A program made the position numbers and the translations under genes. From NCBI GenBank assembly GCA_049972525.1, contig JBMFKI010000005.1:1-64000 (forward strand): a DNA stretch of 64,000 bases, written 5' to 3'. This DNA is from JAVZLQ01 sp049972525. GTDB taxonomy: Archaea; Thermoproteota; Bathyarchaeia; Bathyarchaeales; Bathycorpusculaceae. Below, piece by piece: positions 8,053 through 16,789 of the stretch (positions within the stretch are counted from its first letter, which is position 1; each line of letters opens with the position of its first letter). A model generated the notes under the pieces. The model had not been told where the DNA came from. It searched no databases and worked only from the letters and a program-made list of their open reading frames with translations.

Positions 8053-8583
8053 ATGAATGTGTTTGATGCTGTTCAGCAAAGACGTTCAGTTCGTGCTTAT
8101 GGTGCGGCTTCTGTTCCTAAAGATAAGCTTATGAAGATTCTTGAGGCTGCAAGGCTGGCACCTTCTGCTGGAAATGTTCAACCATGGCATTTTATAGTTG
8201 TGACAGACGGCAAGAAGAGACAAAAGATTGCCAAAAGCGGGTGGTTTTCGCGTTTTCTCGCTGAGTCGCCTGTTGTTATTGTTGGTTGTGGAGATGAGAA
8301 AGCTTCACCGAAATGGTATTTAGTTGACGTTGCAATAGCCATGCAGAACATAGTTTTAACAGCCACTGAAGAGGGTTTAGGAACATGCTGGGTTGGAGAC
8401 TTTAACGAAAATCTGGTTAAGGAGCTTCTACACATCCCAAAAAATTACCGTGTTGTCGCCTTGTTAGCTTTGGGTTATTCCCGTAAAAAGTTCGACGTCC
8501 AAGGCAAGGTGCTTCACCTGATAAGGAGAAGGAAAAAGCTGGAAGACATTGTTAGCTTTGAAGAACTCGAAGCGAAACGATGA
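8053..8583 (+). CDS. Nitroreductase-family FMN-dependent oxidoreductase
   Basis: A 176-residue nitroreductase. The N-terminal RRSVRAY and APSAGNVQPWHF segments are typical FMN phosphate and isoalloxazine contacts, and GLGTCWVG is the second conserved glycine-rich stretch. Family members are homodimers that use NAD(P)H and FMN to reduce nitro, quinone or flavin-type substrates; the physiological substrate cannot be read from sequence. The ATG at 8053 gives the typical MNVFDAVQQRRS start; a GTG at 8044 in the same frame is possible. It converges on the formamidase gene with an 10-bp gap. Confidence 0.88.
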   Translation: MNVFDAVQQRRSVRAYGAASVPKDKLMKILEAARLAPSAGNVQPWHFIVVTDGKKRQKIAKSGWFSRFLAESPVVIVGCGDEKASPKWYLVDVAIAMQNIVLTATEEGLGTCWVGDFNENLVKELLHIPKNYRVVALLALGYSRKKFDVQGKVLHLIRRRKKLEDIVSFEELEAKR

Positions 8584-8593
8584 AGACTTTATT

Positions 8594-9487
8594 TTAAATT
8601 AGAAGATGATTTAATTCCATAAAATCTTTTGAAATTACGGCTCTAACCCCCTTTTTTGGGTCTACAACCTGATTTATTTCTAGGTTCGCAGCCAAGCTCC
8701 CAAACATGTAAGCTTTCTCGAAAGACCACCCGTATTTGCGCATAAAAGCACTTACAGCAGCCTCAGAGGCGCATTTTGCTGCTTCATCCAAAGTTTCGCC
8801 ACAAGCCAACAATGCATACTTGTCCTCAGTTTCTAGGATTGGCCATTCTGGCTGTTTTTTCTTTATTACGTCGAATTTTAGCAGAATTTCGCCAGCAACC
8901 TCTACTGACGATACACATAATTCTCCATCAGCTTGGGCCGCGTGTATGTCTCCAGCTGCGAATAGAGCACCTTCCGTGAATATTGGCAGGTATAGCCGCG
9001 TATGTGCCGTAACCTCTTTGAAGTCCATGTTCCCGCCGTGTTTTCCAAGTGAGCCTGTTGAAATTTCGCCCGATTCTGGAGCAACTCCGATTGTGCCTAT
9101 CATCGGTCTTGCCTTGACTTTAACGTCGTCAAATTGTATGTATCCATTTTTTATCTTGATGATTTTCGTGTAAGGGCTGAAGGTTTTGTCGCCTAAAATT
9201 CCACTTTTGGGTATGATAACCATGACACCTTTATCTTCAACTTTCACGTCTAAAATTTCAACAACAAGCGTGTCTCCGGGAACCGCGCCTTCAATGTAAA
9301 CTGGACCTGTAGCCCCATCAACTTTTGTCCAGTCCAAGTTTTCCAGCGAGTTCTTTTCGTTTCTTACTTGCCCACCCAAGGCATCTTCTGTTTCGAGAAG
9401 AACCTTTTCTTTTGGTTTTATTTTCACAGCTGGCTCATGTTTTCTGGAAAACGTATATATCACCATACCCTTCTGAACTTTTTTCAT
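8594..9487 (-). CDS. Acetamidase/formamidase
   Basis: A 297-residue FmdA/AmdA-type amidohydrolase. Diagnostic stretches are GPVYIEGAVPGD, the GGNMD segment following a GSLGKHG loop, and GDIHAAQADGELC, which carries the metal-linked His and acidic residues. It hydrolyses formamide or acetamide to ammonia and formate or acetate. Formate could feed C1 metabolism encoded further along the window, but this link is inference. Full length for the family. The start ATG is followed by a basic MKKVQKG. Confidence 0.9.
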   Translation of the reverse strand: MKKVQKGMVIYTFSRKHEPAVKIKPKEKVLLETEDALGGQVRNEKNSLENLDWTKVDGATGPVYIEGAVPGDTLVVEILDVKVEDKGVMVIIPKSGILGDKTFSPYTKIIKIKNGYIQFDDVKVKARPMIGTIGVAPESGEISTGSLGKHGGNMDFKEVTAHTRLYLPIFTEGALFAAGDIHAAQADGELCVSSVEVAGEILLKFDVIKKKQPEWPILETEDKYALLACGETLDEAAKCASEAAVSAFMRKYGWSFEKAYMFGSLAANLEINQVVDPKKGVRAVISKDFMELNHLLI

Positions 9488-9550
9488 ATTTTGCCTCCCA
9501 CGTACAGTTTGTTTTAGATTTCATTTTCCTTCTATATTTTACTTTCATAA

Positions 9551-9835
9551 TTGTATGATTTTCTGCTTAAGCGCCTTTCATTATTGCTTTTCGACTCTGA
9601 ATACTGGAATGCTGATCTGAGGGTAACGCTTCTTGAATTTAGAAAGTCTCTTCCATATCCAAAACTAGGCTCATTGACAGGGTCTATATTTATCTTTGTA
9701 GCGATTCTAACTTTAACATTGTTCTGACAAGTCTTTCTATATTGGGGTGTTGAGTTTTGGTTTTATGTTTTTGGATGGCTATATGCAATTGGCACTTTTG
9801 CTACCACCCGTATTCTGTATGGGCTCTCTAAGTAA
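9551..9835 (+). pseudogene. Remnant of a membrane protein with one in-frame TGA
   Basis: From TTG 9551 a frame runs 58 codons to a TGA at 9725-9727 and then continues in the same frame for 35 more to TAA 9833. Both halves read as plausible protein, with a hydrophobic helix before the stop (SIFIFVAILTLTLF) and another after it (FWFYVFGWLYAIG). This fits the C-terminal end of a membrane protein damaged by one nonsense change. TGA is a normal stop elsewhere here, so recoding is unlikely. Family not recognised. Confidence 0.4.
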
Positions 9836-9929
9836 ATTATTATGATGCTTAATCATTAAAAGGAAAATGAGGAATTTTTTGTCGGATTACGCGAACGTTT
9901 TGAATCCCGTTTTCGCTTTATGTAAATCA

Positions 9930-9939
9930 TTTATATATA
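9930..9939 (+). promoter_or_regulatory. TATA box for fba
   Basis: TTTATATATA is centred about 27 bp before the GTG at 9962, the spacing expected between an archaeal TATA box and transcription start. This implies a leaderless or nearly leaderless mRNA for the aldolase-phosphofructokinase operon. Confidence 0.6.
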
Positions 9940-9961
9940 TTTGAGATAATATCACTTCGCA

Positions 9962-10909
9962 GTGAATAGTATGCTTGTAACAAATAAAGAGTTGTTGTTG
10001 CCAGCTAAACGTGGAGCTTACGCTGTAGGTGCTTTCAACATTCAAAATCTTGAAAGTCTTTTGGCTGTTGTTGAGGCTGCTGTTGAAGAGAAATCTCCAG
10101 TGATAGTTGCTGTCACACCAAGTGCCATAAAATATGGAGGTTTAGCATATCTATCGAAGATTGTTAGGACCGCAGCTGAATCAGTTTCAGTTCCCATGTC
10201 TCTTCACCTTGATCATGGAGAAGATTTTGAAACAGTTTTGCGATGCGTCGAGGCTGGTTTCACTTCCGTAATGATTGACGGTTCCTTCTTGAGGTTTGAT
10301 GACAATGTTGCCATAACAAAGCGCGTTGTTGATTTTGCACATTCTCATGGTGTTTCCGTGGAAGCCGAGCTTGGTAGACTTGCCGGTGTTGAAGAGAAAA
10401 CAGTTGAGGAAAAAGAAGCGGTGTTGACAGATCCGGATGTGGCTTTAGATTTTGTTAGGCGAACCGGCGTTGACGCCCTTGCGGTGGCTATAGGAACTTC
10501 TCATGGAGCCTACAAGTTTAAAGGCGAGCCGAAACTTGACTTTGAAAGGCTAAAGCGTATAAGTGAAAAAGTTGACATACCCCTTGTTTTACATGGTGCC
10601 TCAAGTGTTCCACAGTGGATTATTGAGAAAGCCCAAAAGTACGGAGCTGAGCTTGCGGGTGCAAAGGGAATACCGGAAGAACACATTAAGAAGGCGATAT
10701 CACTTGGCATCACAAAGATAAACATTGACACAGATTTGAGGCTTGCGTTTACAGCCGCAATACGTGAGGTTTTGTCAAACTCGCCGAAAGAGTTTGACCC
10801 GAGAAAGATTTTAGGTCCTGCAAAAGAGGCCATGAAAGAAGTTGTTAGAGGCAAAATGCGGCTTTTCGGGAGTTCTGGCAGAGCTAACTTGGAGGAAGCC
10901 CAAAGTTGA
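9962..10909 (+). CDS. fba: Class II fructose-bisphosphate aldolase
   Basis: A 315-residue class II (metal-dependent) aldolase catalysing reversible cleavage of fructose 1,6-bisphosphate to dihydroxyacetone phosphate and glyceraldehyde 3-phosphate. The Asp-His pair LHLDHGED (about 82-88), VEAELG, HGASSVP and the C-terminal KINIDTDLR motif are the metal and phosphate-binding signatures. GTG 9962 fits the TATA spacing; ATG 9971 is the alternative. Most archaea use class I (DhnA-type) or the bifunctional FBP aldolase/phosphatase, so a bacterial-type enzyme suggests ancient transfer. It overlaps the phosphofructokinase by 4 bp, so two consecutive glycolytic steps are translationally coupled. Confidence 0.92.
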   Translation: MNSMLVTNKELLLPAKRGAYAVGAFNIQNLESLLAVVEAAVEEKSPVIVAVTPSAIKYGGLAYLSKIVRTAAESVSVPMSLHLDHGEDFETVLRCVEAGFTSVMIDGSFLRFDDNVAITKRVVDFAHSHGVSVEAELGRLAGVEEKTVEEKEAVLTDPDVALDFVRRTGVDALAVAIGTSHGAYKFKGEPKLDFERLKRISEKVDIPLVLHGASSVPQWIIEKAQKYGAELAGAKGIPEEHIKKAISLGITKINIDTDLRLAFTAAIREVLSNSPKEFDPRKILGPAKEAMKEVVRGKMRLFGSSGRANLEEAQS

Positions 10910-11934
10910 AGGTTGGAATACTGAGTGGTGGTGGGGATGCGCCTGGAATTAACGCTGTCATAAGAGCTGTTGTTAGGAAAGGCATTCAGCATTATGGTTA
11001 TGAGGTTGTTGGCATAAGGGATGGTTGGCGTGGTCTTATGGAAGGAGAATTCCTAAAATTAGATTTGCAGTCAGTTTCTGGAATTCTCCCTCGTGGCGGT
11101 TCAATTTTAGGCACTTCTAGAACAAACCCATTTAAACATGACAACGGGCCTCAAAAAATATTAAAGAACATGGAGAAAGAGAGGATAGAGGCAGTTATTG
11201 TTATTGGTGGAGACGACACATTAACTGTAGCCCATAAGATGGGCGAGCTTGGATTAAAGTGCGTTGGCGTACCCAAAACAATTGATAATGACTTGTATGG
11301 CACGGATTATACCTTCGGCTTCAATACTGCAGTGTCAGTAGCAACGGAGGCTCTTGACAGGCTTCACACAACAGCTGAGGCCCACCGCAGAGTTATGATT
11401 CTAGAAGTTATGGGGCGTTACACGGGTTGGATAGCCTTGGAAGCTGGAATCGCCGGAGGAGCAGACGTTATACTGATTCCCGAGAAGCCCTTCGATGTAG
11501 ACGAAGTATGCGAATACATCAAGCAACGGCATGAGAGAGGACGAAACTTTAGCATAGTCGTCGTTGCTGAGGGGGCAAAGCCGAAAGGCGGCAAGGAAAT
11601 TATTTACAGTGAAAGCATAGACGAATTTGGACACATACGTTTCGGTGGTGTTGGCTATTATCTTGGCAAAGAAATTGAAAAGCGCTTAGGCATTGAAACG
11701 CGTGTGGTTGTTTTAGGTCATATCCAGCGCGGCGGTTCACCGACGGCTTTCGATAGGATACTGGCAACGCGGTTCGGCATAGCTGCAATAGATCTCGTTC
11801 ACGAAGGAAAGTTTGGGCGTATGGTGGCAATAAAGGGAAACCGAATAGTCTCTGTTCCATTAAAGGATGTCGTTGGCAAACGCAAAACCGTTGACTTGGA
11901 GCTTTATGAAATAGCAAAAGTGTTTTTCGGCTAA
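10906..11934 (+). CDS. PFK-A family phosphofructokinase, probably PPi-dependent
   Basis: A 342-residue PFK-A protein that phosphorylates fructose 6-phosphate. The N-terminal GGGDAPGIN loop and MGRYTGW, PEKPF and GHIQRGG segments are intact. At the phosphoryl-donor site it has GGDDT (101-105) and PKTIDND (123-129): Asp in place of the Gly of ATP enzymes, and Lys before TIDND. These two residues are the recognised marks of PPi-dependent phosphofructokinase, which works in both directions. It starts at a TTG inside the fba stop, with GGAGGAAG upstream, so it is co-translated with the aldolase. The PPi call is from active-site residues; enzyme assay would decide. Confidence 0.88.
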   Translation: MKVGILSGGGDAPGINAVIRAVVRKGIQHYGYEVVGIRDGWRGLMEGEFLKLDLQSVSGILPRGGSILGTSRTNPFKHDNGPQKILKNMEKERIEAVIVIGGDDTLTVAHKMGELGLKCVGVPKTIDNDLYGTDYTFGFNTAVSVATEALDRLHTTAEAHRRVMILEVMGRYTGWIALEAGIAGGADVILIPEKPFDVDEVCEYIKQRHERGRNFSIVVVAEGAKPKGGKEIIYSESIDEFGHIRFGGVGYYLGKEIEKRLGIETRVVVLGHIQRGGSPTAFDRILATRFGIAAIDLVHEGKFGRMVAIKGNRIVSVPLKDVVGKRKTVDLELYEIAKVFFG

Positions 11935-11943
11935 AGGATGAAA

Positions 11944-12906
11944 TTAGGTTGAAAGCACTCTGGACAGCCTTAAGAGATTCAAATCTAAAGGTTTTTCTTT
12001 TCTACATGATTCTCCAAGCTTCACGTTTGTTATTTTGCCGTCTTGCAGCCCAACAATTCTGTTTCCTTCACCACACATCAAAAGCCTAACAGCTTCATCT
12101 GCGAACAGACTAGCGAGAAGGCGGCTTCTCGCTGTCGGATTTCCTCCTCTCTGTGCATAACCCAAAATGCTTAACCTAACCTCTGCACCAGTGTTCTTCT
12201 GAATTTCTCTTGCAAGCTTGCGTGTATCGCCTACGCCTTCTGCTGCAACAATTATGCCAGACCGCTTTCCCTTCGCGCTGTTTTCCTTTATTATCTTGAA
12301 AATTTCTTCTTTCACAAGTTGTTCTTCTGGAACAAGAATTACCTCTGCACCTACTGTTAAGCCCACAGTTGCCGCCAGAAAGCCCCTCATTCTTCCCATG
12401 ACTTCAACTATGAATATTCTTTCATGCGAAATGGCTGTGTCACGAATCTTGTCAATTTCAGCGACAGCGGTGTTTACCGCTGTATCAAATCCTATCGTTT
12501 CGTCGGTGCCGTAAACATCATTGTCTATCGTGGCTGGAATCCCAACAATAAGTGCGTTTGTTAACTCGCTAAGCTCCAACGCTCCTTTGAAAGAGCCATC
12601 GCCGCCTATAACAATCAAGCCGTCAACCCTATTTTGTGCCAAAATTTCAGCAGCCTTTTTAAGCCCATCCCTTTTCTTGAATTCTGGACATCTAGAAGTT
12701 CGCAGAATTGTCCCACCAAGCTGTATTATCCCACCAACGGAACGTGGCGTCAACTTCTTAAAAGCGTTAGTTAATAAGCCTTCCCACCCTCTCTCGAAAC
12801 CCAAAACTTGAAGGTTTTCTGAATAGGCAATACGCGTCACAGCCCTAATGGCAGCATTCATTCCAGGCGCATCCCCACCGCTCGTAACAACACCTACAAT
12901 TTTCAA
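11944..12906 (-). CDS. pfkA: PFK-A family 6-phosphofructokinase, probably ATP-dependent
   Basis: A 320-residue PFK-A protein, close to bacterial ATP-PFK in length. It has SGGDAPGMN, GGDGS (101-105) and PATIDND (124-130). Gly rather than Asp at position 104 and no Lys before TIDND point to ATP as the phosphoryl donor, in contrast to the convergent neighbour. It should catalyse the irreversible step to fructose 1,6-bisphosphate. The two genes end 9 bp apart. Having both types would let the cell run glycolysis forward with ATP and exchange with PPi. PFK-A enzymes are uncommon in archaea, so transfer from bacteria is likely. Confidence 0.88.
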   Translation of the reverse strand: MKIVGVVTSGGDAPGMNAAIRAVTRIAYSENLQVLGFERGWEGLLTNAFKKLTPRSVGGIIQLGGTILRTSRCPEFKKRDGLKKAAEILAQNRVDGLIVIGGDGSFKGALELSELTNALIVGIPATIDNDVYGTDETIGFDTAVNTAVAEIDKIRDTAISHERIFIVEVMGRMRGFLAATVGLTVGAEVILVPEEQLVKEEIFKIIKENSAKGKRSGIIVAAEGVGDTRKLAREIQKNTGAEVRLSILGYAQRGGNPTARSRLLASLFADEAVRLLMCGEGNRIVGLQDGKITNVKLGESCRKEKPLDLNLLRLSRVLST

Positions 12907-13019
12907 ACTTGTCTACTCCTACAGCAAGACTTTGTTATCAACAAAGATAAATGCGGCTTCAAGTAAAAAGTTTGTTGTAGTGAAATAAATTTGGAAAACA
13001 AGTAATGTGATCTTACACA

Positions 13020-13121
13020 GTGAAAAATCTACATAGTTACGAAGTTCCAGAAATAATTCCTATACCAGTGATTAAGAGATTCAAACCCTACGTAGAACGG
13101 CTCGACAACACACTGAGGTAA
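13020..13121 (+). pseudogene. C-terminal remnant of CutA
   Basis: A 33-residue frame beginning right after an in-frame TGA and ending at TAA 13119-13121 reads like the last third of CutA1: LHSYEVPEIIPIPV followed by YVERLDNTLR, matching the family's HPYE(V/T)PE core and C-terminal YL-W-L-SLR pattern. The first two thirds are absent, so the divalent-cation-tolerance protein is no longer made from this locus. It sits just upstream of the SRP RNA promoter. Confidence 0.6.
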
Positions 13122-13154
13122 AGTTTTATAGTTTTAATCTGCTCAATAACTATT

Positions 13155-13472
13155 GGTGGTGGGTCTTAGGCGGGGGGCTAGGGGTCCCCTGAACCGTAAA
13201 CCCTCTATACGACGGGCCGAAAGCTGGGGTTGAGGCGCTCGTGAACGCTGAAACCTCCACTTCCGAAGCCTTGACTACCCGTCCCTTGGGGCTGGCGGCC
13301 GCTGGGCGGCTTTCGTAGGGAAGTCGTCTCCAACGTTTACCAGGCGAACCCGGCCAGGCCCGGGAGGGAGCAACCTAAGTCTGGACGTTCAGCGCTCAAG
13401 GGGGTGCGGGTACGAGCGTAGGGTTTGGGGGTTAAGCGGATTCTGGGCGTCGAACCCCAGTGACCCACCGCC
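13155..13472 (+). ncRNA. Signal recognition particle RNA (7S RNA)
   Basis: Structured, GC-rich, about 318 nt. The two ends form an unbroken 11-bp helix (GGTGGTGGGTC at 13155-13165 with GACCCACCGCC at 13462-13472). The helix 8 signature, a GCCAGGCCCGG stem side followed by GAGGGAGCAACC, lies at about 13352-13376 and forms the SRP54 site. Length and closed helix fit archaeal SRP RNA. A TATA-like TTTATAGTTTT is centred near 13128, about 27 bp upstream of the first base. The ORF readable on the opposite strand is a shadow. Confidence 0.93.
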
Positions 13473-13676
13473 TTTTGTTTACGCTTTTCCTCATATTCTT
13501 GTAAAGTGTTACGGCCACTCTGATTTTCTTTGGCGTGTTCCTCAAATGGTTTCAAGAATCTTCTCAAAGAGCATGGTTGCTGTTGAGTAGGGGTTTAATT
13601 AATGGGAAATGAAAACTTACCTGGAAAATGCTAAATCTCTGTGGTGCACATTTTAGGTTTGCTGGAGTTATAAGTC

Positions 13677-14714
13677 ATGCACTACAATGAAGTGCGCAAG
13701 GATTATTTGCTTGACCGATGGGTTGTAATAGCCACAGAACGCGGAAGAAGACCAACAGACTTCGCCAAACAGGAGAGACCTAAGGCAAAAGTTGCTGTCT
13801 GCCCACTCTGTCCTGGAAATGAAAAAATGACTCCACCCGCAGTTCTCGTTTACCTAAAAAGTGCGAACGGCATAAAGAAAAGTGCGGATGAAAATGACTT
13901 TAGACACAAGGACTGGCTCGTTAGATGTATACCAAACCTCTATCCAGCATTCACTCCACCAAAGGAAAAGCTAAGTAAAAAACAAATAGTGAAAAGCAGC
14001 TGCTTGATGGACGCTGTTGGGCATCATGAAGTTTTGGTTGAGTCACCAGCACACGATGCACAGCCTTCAGATGTTGCAATCAAGCAGCTGGTATACGTTG
14101 TTAACGCCTACATTGATAGGCTACGCGAACTTTCAGAAAAGCCATACGTGCAGTATGTTTCCATATTTCGCAATCATGGCCTAGAGGCTGGAGCTTCACT
14201 TTCACATGCGCATAGCCAAATAATTGCAACACCGGCAACCCCGAAAATCTTGAAAGAAGAGTTTGCCGCAAGCAAAAAATTCTACGAGAAAAACGGAGAA
14301 TGTATCTTCTGCCGTATCTTAAAAGAAGAGTTGAAAGGGCCTAGGGTAATAGTTGAAAACGCGAAATTCGCTGTTTTTGCTCCCTGGGCAAGCGTTCATC
14401 CAATGGAGTTTTGGATACTCCCGAAAAGGCATGAGACCACACTTCTTGAGATGACAAAGAGCGAAGTGGAAGCTTTCGCATACACGCTAAAGACGTGTTT
14501 AGGCGCATTAAAAAAACTTGCTAATGACCCGCCATACAACTATGGTTTTCACTTAGCTATAAACAAGAACGCACAAGCGTATTTCCATTGGCATTTGGAG
14601 GTCTACCCGAAACTTTCCATATGGGCAGGCTTCGAAAAGAGCACAGGAATGTACATTAACACTATTACTCCAGAAGTTGCAGCACAAAGCCTAAGAGAAA
14701 CCATTCCGTCTTAA
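13677..14714 (+). CDS. galT: Galactose-1-phosphate uridylyltransferase
   Basis: A 345-residue GalT of the HIT superfamily, transferring UMP between UDP-glucose and hexose 1-phosphate (Leloir pathway). Visible features are a first zinc pair CPLCPGN (about 42-48), the nucleotide-linked active-site triad LSHAHSQI (about 180), a second pair CIFC (about 211-214) and the C-terminal FHWHLEVYP. Family members usually have HPHxQ at the active site; Ala in the middle is a tolerated variant. Its stop overlaps the 3' end of the debranching enzyme on the other strand by 4 bp. It fits the sugar-metabolism block around it. Confidence 0.9.
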   Translation: MHYNEVRKDYLLDRWVVIATERGRRPTDFAKQERPKAKVAVCPLCPGNEKMTPPAVLVYLKSANGIKKSADENDFRHKDWLVRCIPNLYPAFTPPKEKLSKKQIVKSSCLMDAVGHHEVLVESPAHDAQPSDVAIKQLVYVVNAYIDRLRELSEKPYVQYVSIFRNHGLEAGASLSHAHSQIIATPATPKILKEEFAASKKFYEKNGECIFCRILKEELKGPRVIVENAKFAVFAPWASVHPMEFWILPKRHETTLLEMTKSEVEAFAYTLKTCLGALKKLANDPPYNYGFHLAINKNAQAYFHWHLEVYPKLSIWAGFEKSTGMYINTITPEVAAQSLRETIPS

Positions 14715-16789
14715 ACTTTTTGTAATATCTCTTTCTCATGTTTTGGTCTAATTTGTAAAACATCTTCAACGTAGGCTCTTAAGGGCTCAGCAATGCTCCA
14801 CGCTTGAGCTATGCAGCCACGCGGGTTATGTGGGGGGTCTCCGTCAAAAATTTCACTTATTAAGCCGAGCCCTGCCCTGTTTATTTGTTCCGTGAAAAGT
14901 GGCAGTAGGAAATTTAGGGCTTGTTCACGCCTATATTCCGCATAGCCCTTTGCTTTAAGGAATGCTGTTGTGAATGATCCTAGAAGCCAAGGCCAGACGG
15001 TGCCGTTATGGTATGCTTTGTCTCTACTTCTTCTATCTCCAGCATAAGTGCCAATGTATTTTGGGTCACCTCTTGCAAGTGTTCTCAAGCCATATGGTGT
15101 TAAGAGTTCACGGTGTACTATGCCAACTATTTTCTCATTTTTATTTTGGTCAAGCATTGTGAAGTCTAGGGAAACAGCAATTATCTGGTTGGGTCGCAGC
15201 GAGTCATCCTTAAAGCTTTCGCTTACAACATCAAACAAGTAGTTTTTCTCTGCATTCCAAAACTTGCTTACAAAACTCTTTTTGACGTTTTCCGCCATAC
15301 ACGCATATTCTTTCGCACTGTCATTTTCTGCATATTTATTTGCCAAAATTTCCATAAACTTAAGCGCATTGAACCATAACGCTTGAACTTCAACGGCTTT
15401 TCCGTCTCTTGGGGTAACTGGCTGTCCATCAACAACAGCGTCCATCCATGTCAATTGTGCATTATGCTCAACTAAACAGTCACTGTCCACGCGGATTCCA
15501 TACGTCTTTCCATCAATAAGCCCATCAATAATTGCCTTTAGCGTCTCCCACAATTGTTCTTTGACAAATTTGAAGTCTCCAGTATGCTTCAAATATTGGA
15601 GTACGGCGTTAATGAACCATAAGGGTGCGTCTACAGAATTGTATGCTGGTTGCGCAGGCGTGTCCGGAATAAAATTCGGAATAAGTCCATCCTTACAGTA
15701 TTCTTTGAACGTTAAGAATACTTTTCGCGAATCTTCAAATCTGCCAGTTACAAGCATAAGCCCCGGCATAGAAATGAAGGTATCCCTGCCCCAACTTTCA
15801 AACCAATGGTATCCCGCTATAACTGATTTTCGCATGAGATCCGCACTTTGCACTATGAATTTATCTGCTGCAAGAATGATCCAGTTAAGCCAGTCTCTAG
15901 CGTTAACTGTTGGATGCTCATCATAAAACTTTAAAATCAAGTTTTGATACCGGCTTTTCTCTTCCTCCTGCATTATGCTTATGTCATAAAAAGTTAGTGG
16001 CGTTTCCTCCAAAAACTTTCTTACAGTGGCTTCATTCTTATCCGCAACTGTAACAACTGCAAAACTTTCCACTTTACCGGCATCTACAACTACTTCAAAA
16101 TATCCAGTCTGATAGCAGTCTTCTAGGCAACTTTCCCCGCGCATGGCTTCTTCTCTGTAAAATAAACCTTCGATCCATCTTTCGGCGGAAACATAGCGAC
16201 CTCCAGTGGCAGCGATGGCTAATGTGCATCGTGGAATTTCGAATTTTAAGGTCGTTTCTCTTTCGCTACACGTCTGCGTTAAGTCCCATGAGTTTCGCCA
16301 CCTGTCTGTTACTTCATGTATATGCCTGCAATTTACTATTGGAAAAATTCGAATTTTAGCCTGATTTTTACCCGCGTTTGAGAAATTGTAAACAGTTACT
16401 AAAGCGTTTTTATTGTAAGGCATAAAAATGTTTTTTTGGACTGTAAAATTTTTGATTTCATAAACATATTTCGGTGTTGGCGATAGGGAAAACTCCTTTA
16501 AGTAAAGGTTCCCTGTGGGAAGCACTTTATTCTTAAATTCGTTAGCGAAAAGTGGATAAGTGTTCTTTTCAATTGCCACTTCTTCGTCAAGCTTCGTTAA
16601 GCATACGATGCGCTTTCCTGGTGGGTTGAGTGCAGCGATAAGAAGACCGTGGTATTTTCTCGTGTTTATTCCTAAAACAGTTGATGAGGCATATCCGCCT
16701 AAACCGTTTGTAACAAGCCATTCTTTCTGGATGACATCATCAAAGCGTGAAAGCGCTTCACCATAGATGCGAATCGACGGCAAACTCAT
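14711..16789 (-). CDS. Glycogen debranching enzyme (amylo-alpha-1,6-glucosidase)
   Basis: A 692-residue archaeal-type debranching enzyme: N-terminal GDE_N-like beta domain starting WLVTNGLGGYASST (about 24-38), then an (alpha/alpha)6 catalytic domain with WFESWGRDTFIS (about 327) and the YHNGTVWPWLLG segment (about 610) that carry catalytic acid residues and substrate-binding aromatic residues. It hydrolyses alpha-1,6 branch points in glycogen. It is the last gene of a minus-strand run with tpiA and a DUF89 phosphatase; its ATG abuts the DUF89 stop with no gap, so translation is probably coupled. Confidence 0.9.
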   Translation of the reverse strand: MSLPSIRIYGEALSRFDDVIQKEWLVTNGLGGYASSTVLGINTRKYHGLLIAALNPPGKRIVCLTKLDEEVAIEKNTYPLFANEFKNKVLPTGNLYLKEFSLSPTPKYVYEIKNFTVQKNIFMPYNKNALVTVYNFSNAGKNQAKIRIFPIVNCRHIHEVTDRWRNSWDLTQTCSERETTLKFEIPRCTLAIAATGGRYVSAERWIEGLFYREEAMRGESCLEDCYQTGYFEVVVDAGKVESFAVVTVADKNEATVRKFLEETPLTFYDISIMQEEEKSRYQNLILKFYDEHPTVNARDWLNWIILAADKFIVQSADLMRKSVIAGYHWFESWGRDTFISMPGLMLVTGRFEDSRKVFLTFKEYCKDGLIPNFIPDTPAQPAYNSVDAPLWFINAVLQYLKHTGDFKFVKEQLWETLKAIIDGLIDGKTYGIRVDSDCLVEHNAQLTWMDAVVDGQPVTPRDGKAVEVQALWFNALKFMEILANKYAENDSAKEYACMAENVKKSFVSKFWNAEKNYLFDVVSESFKDDSLRPNQIIAVSLDFTMLDQNKNEKIVGIVHRELLTPYGLRTLARGDPKYIGTYAGDRRSRDKAYHNGTVWPWLLGSFTTAFLKAKGYAEYRREQALNFLLPLFTEQINRAGLGLISEIFDGDPPHNPRGCIAQAWSIAEPLRAYVEDVLQIRPKHEKEILQKV

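Noticed and set aside
9551..9835. TGA read as an amino acid (recoding or selenocysteine)
   Set aside because: TGA ends many intact genes here (integrase, fba and others), and no SECIS-like structure was noticed; simple gene decay is more likely.
13337..13567. A 76-residue minus-strand ORF
   Set aside because: It lies mostly over the SRP RNA; Arg/Pro-rich composition comes from the RNA's GC-rich stems.
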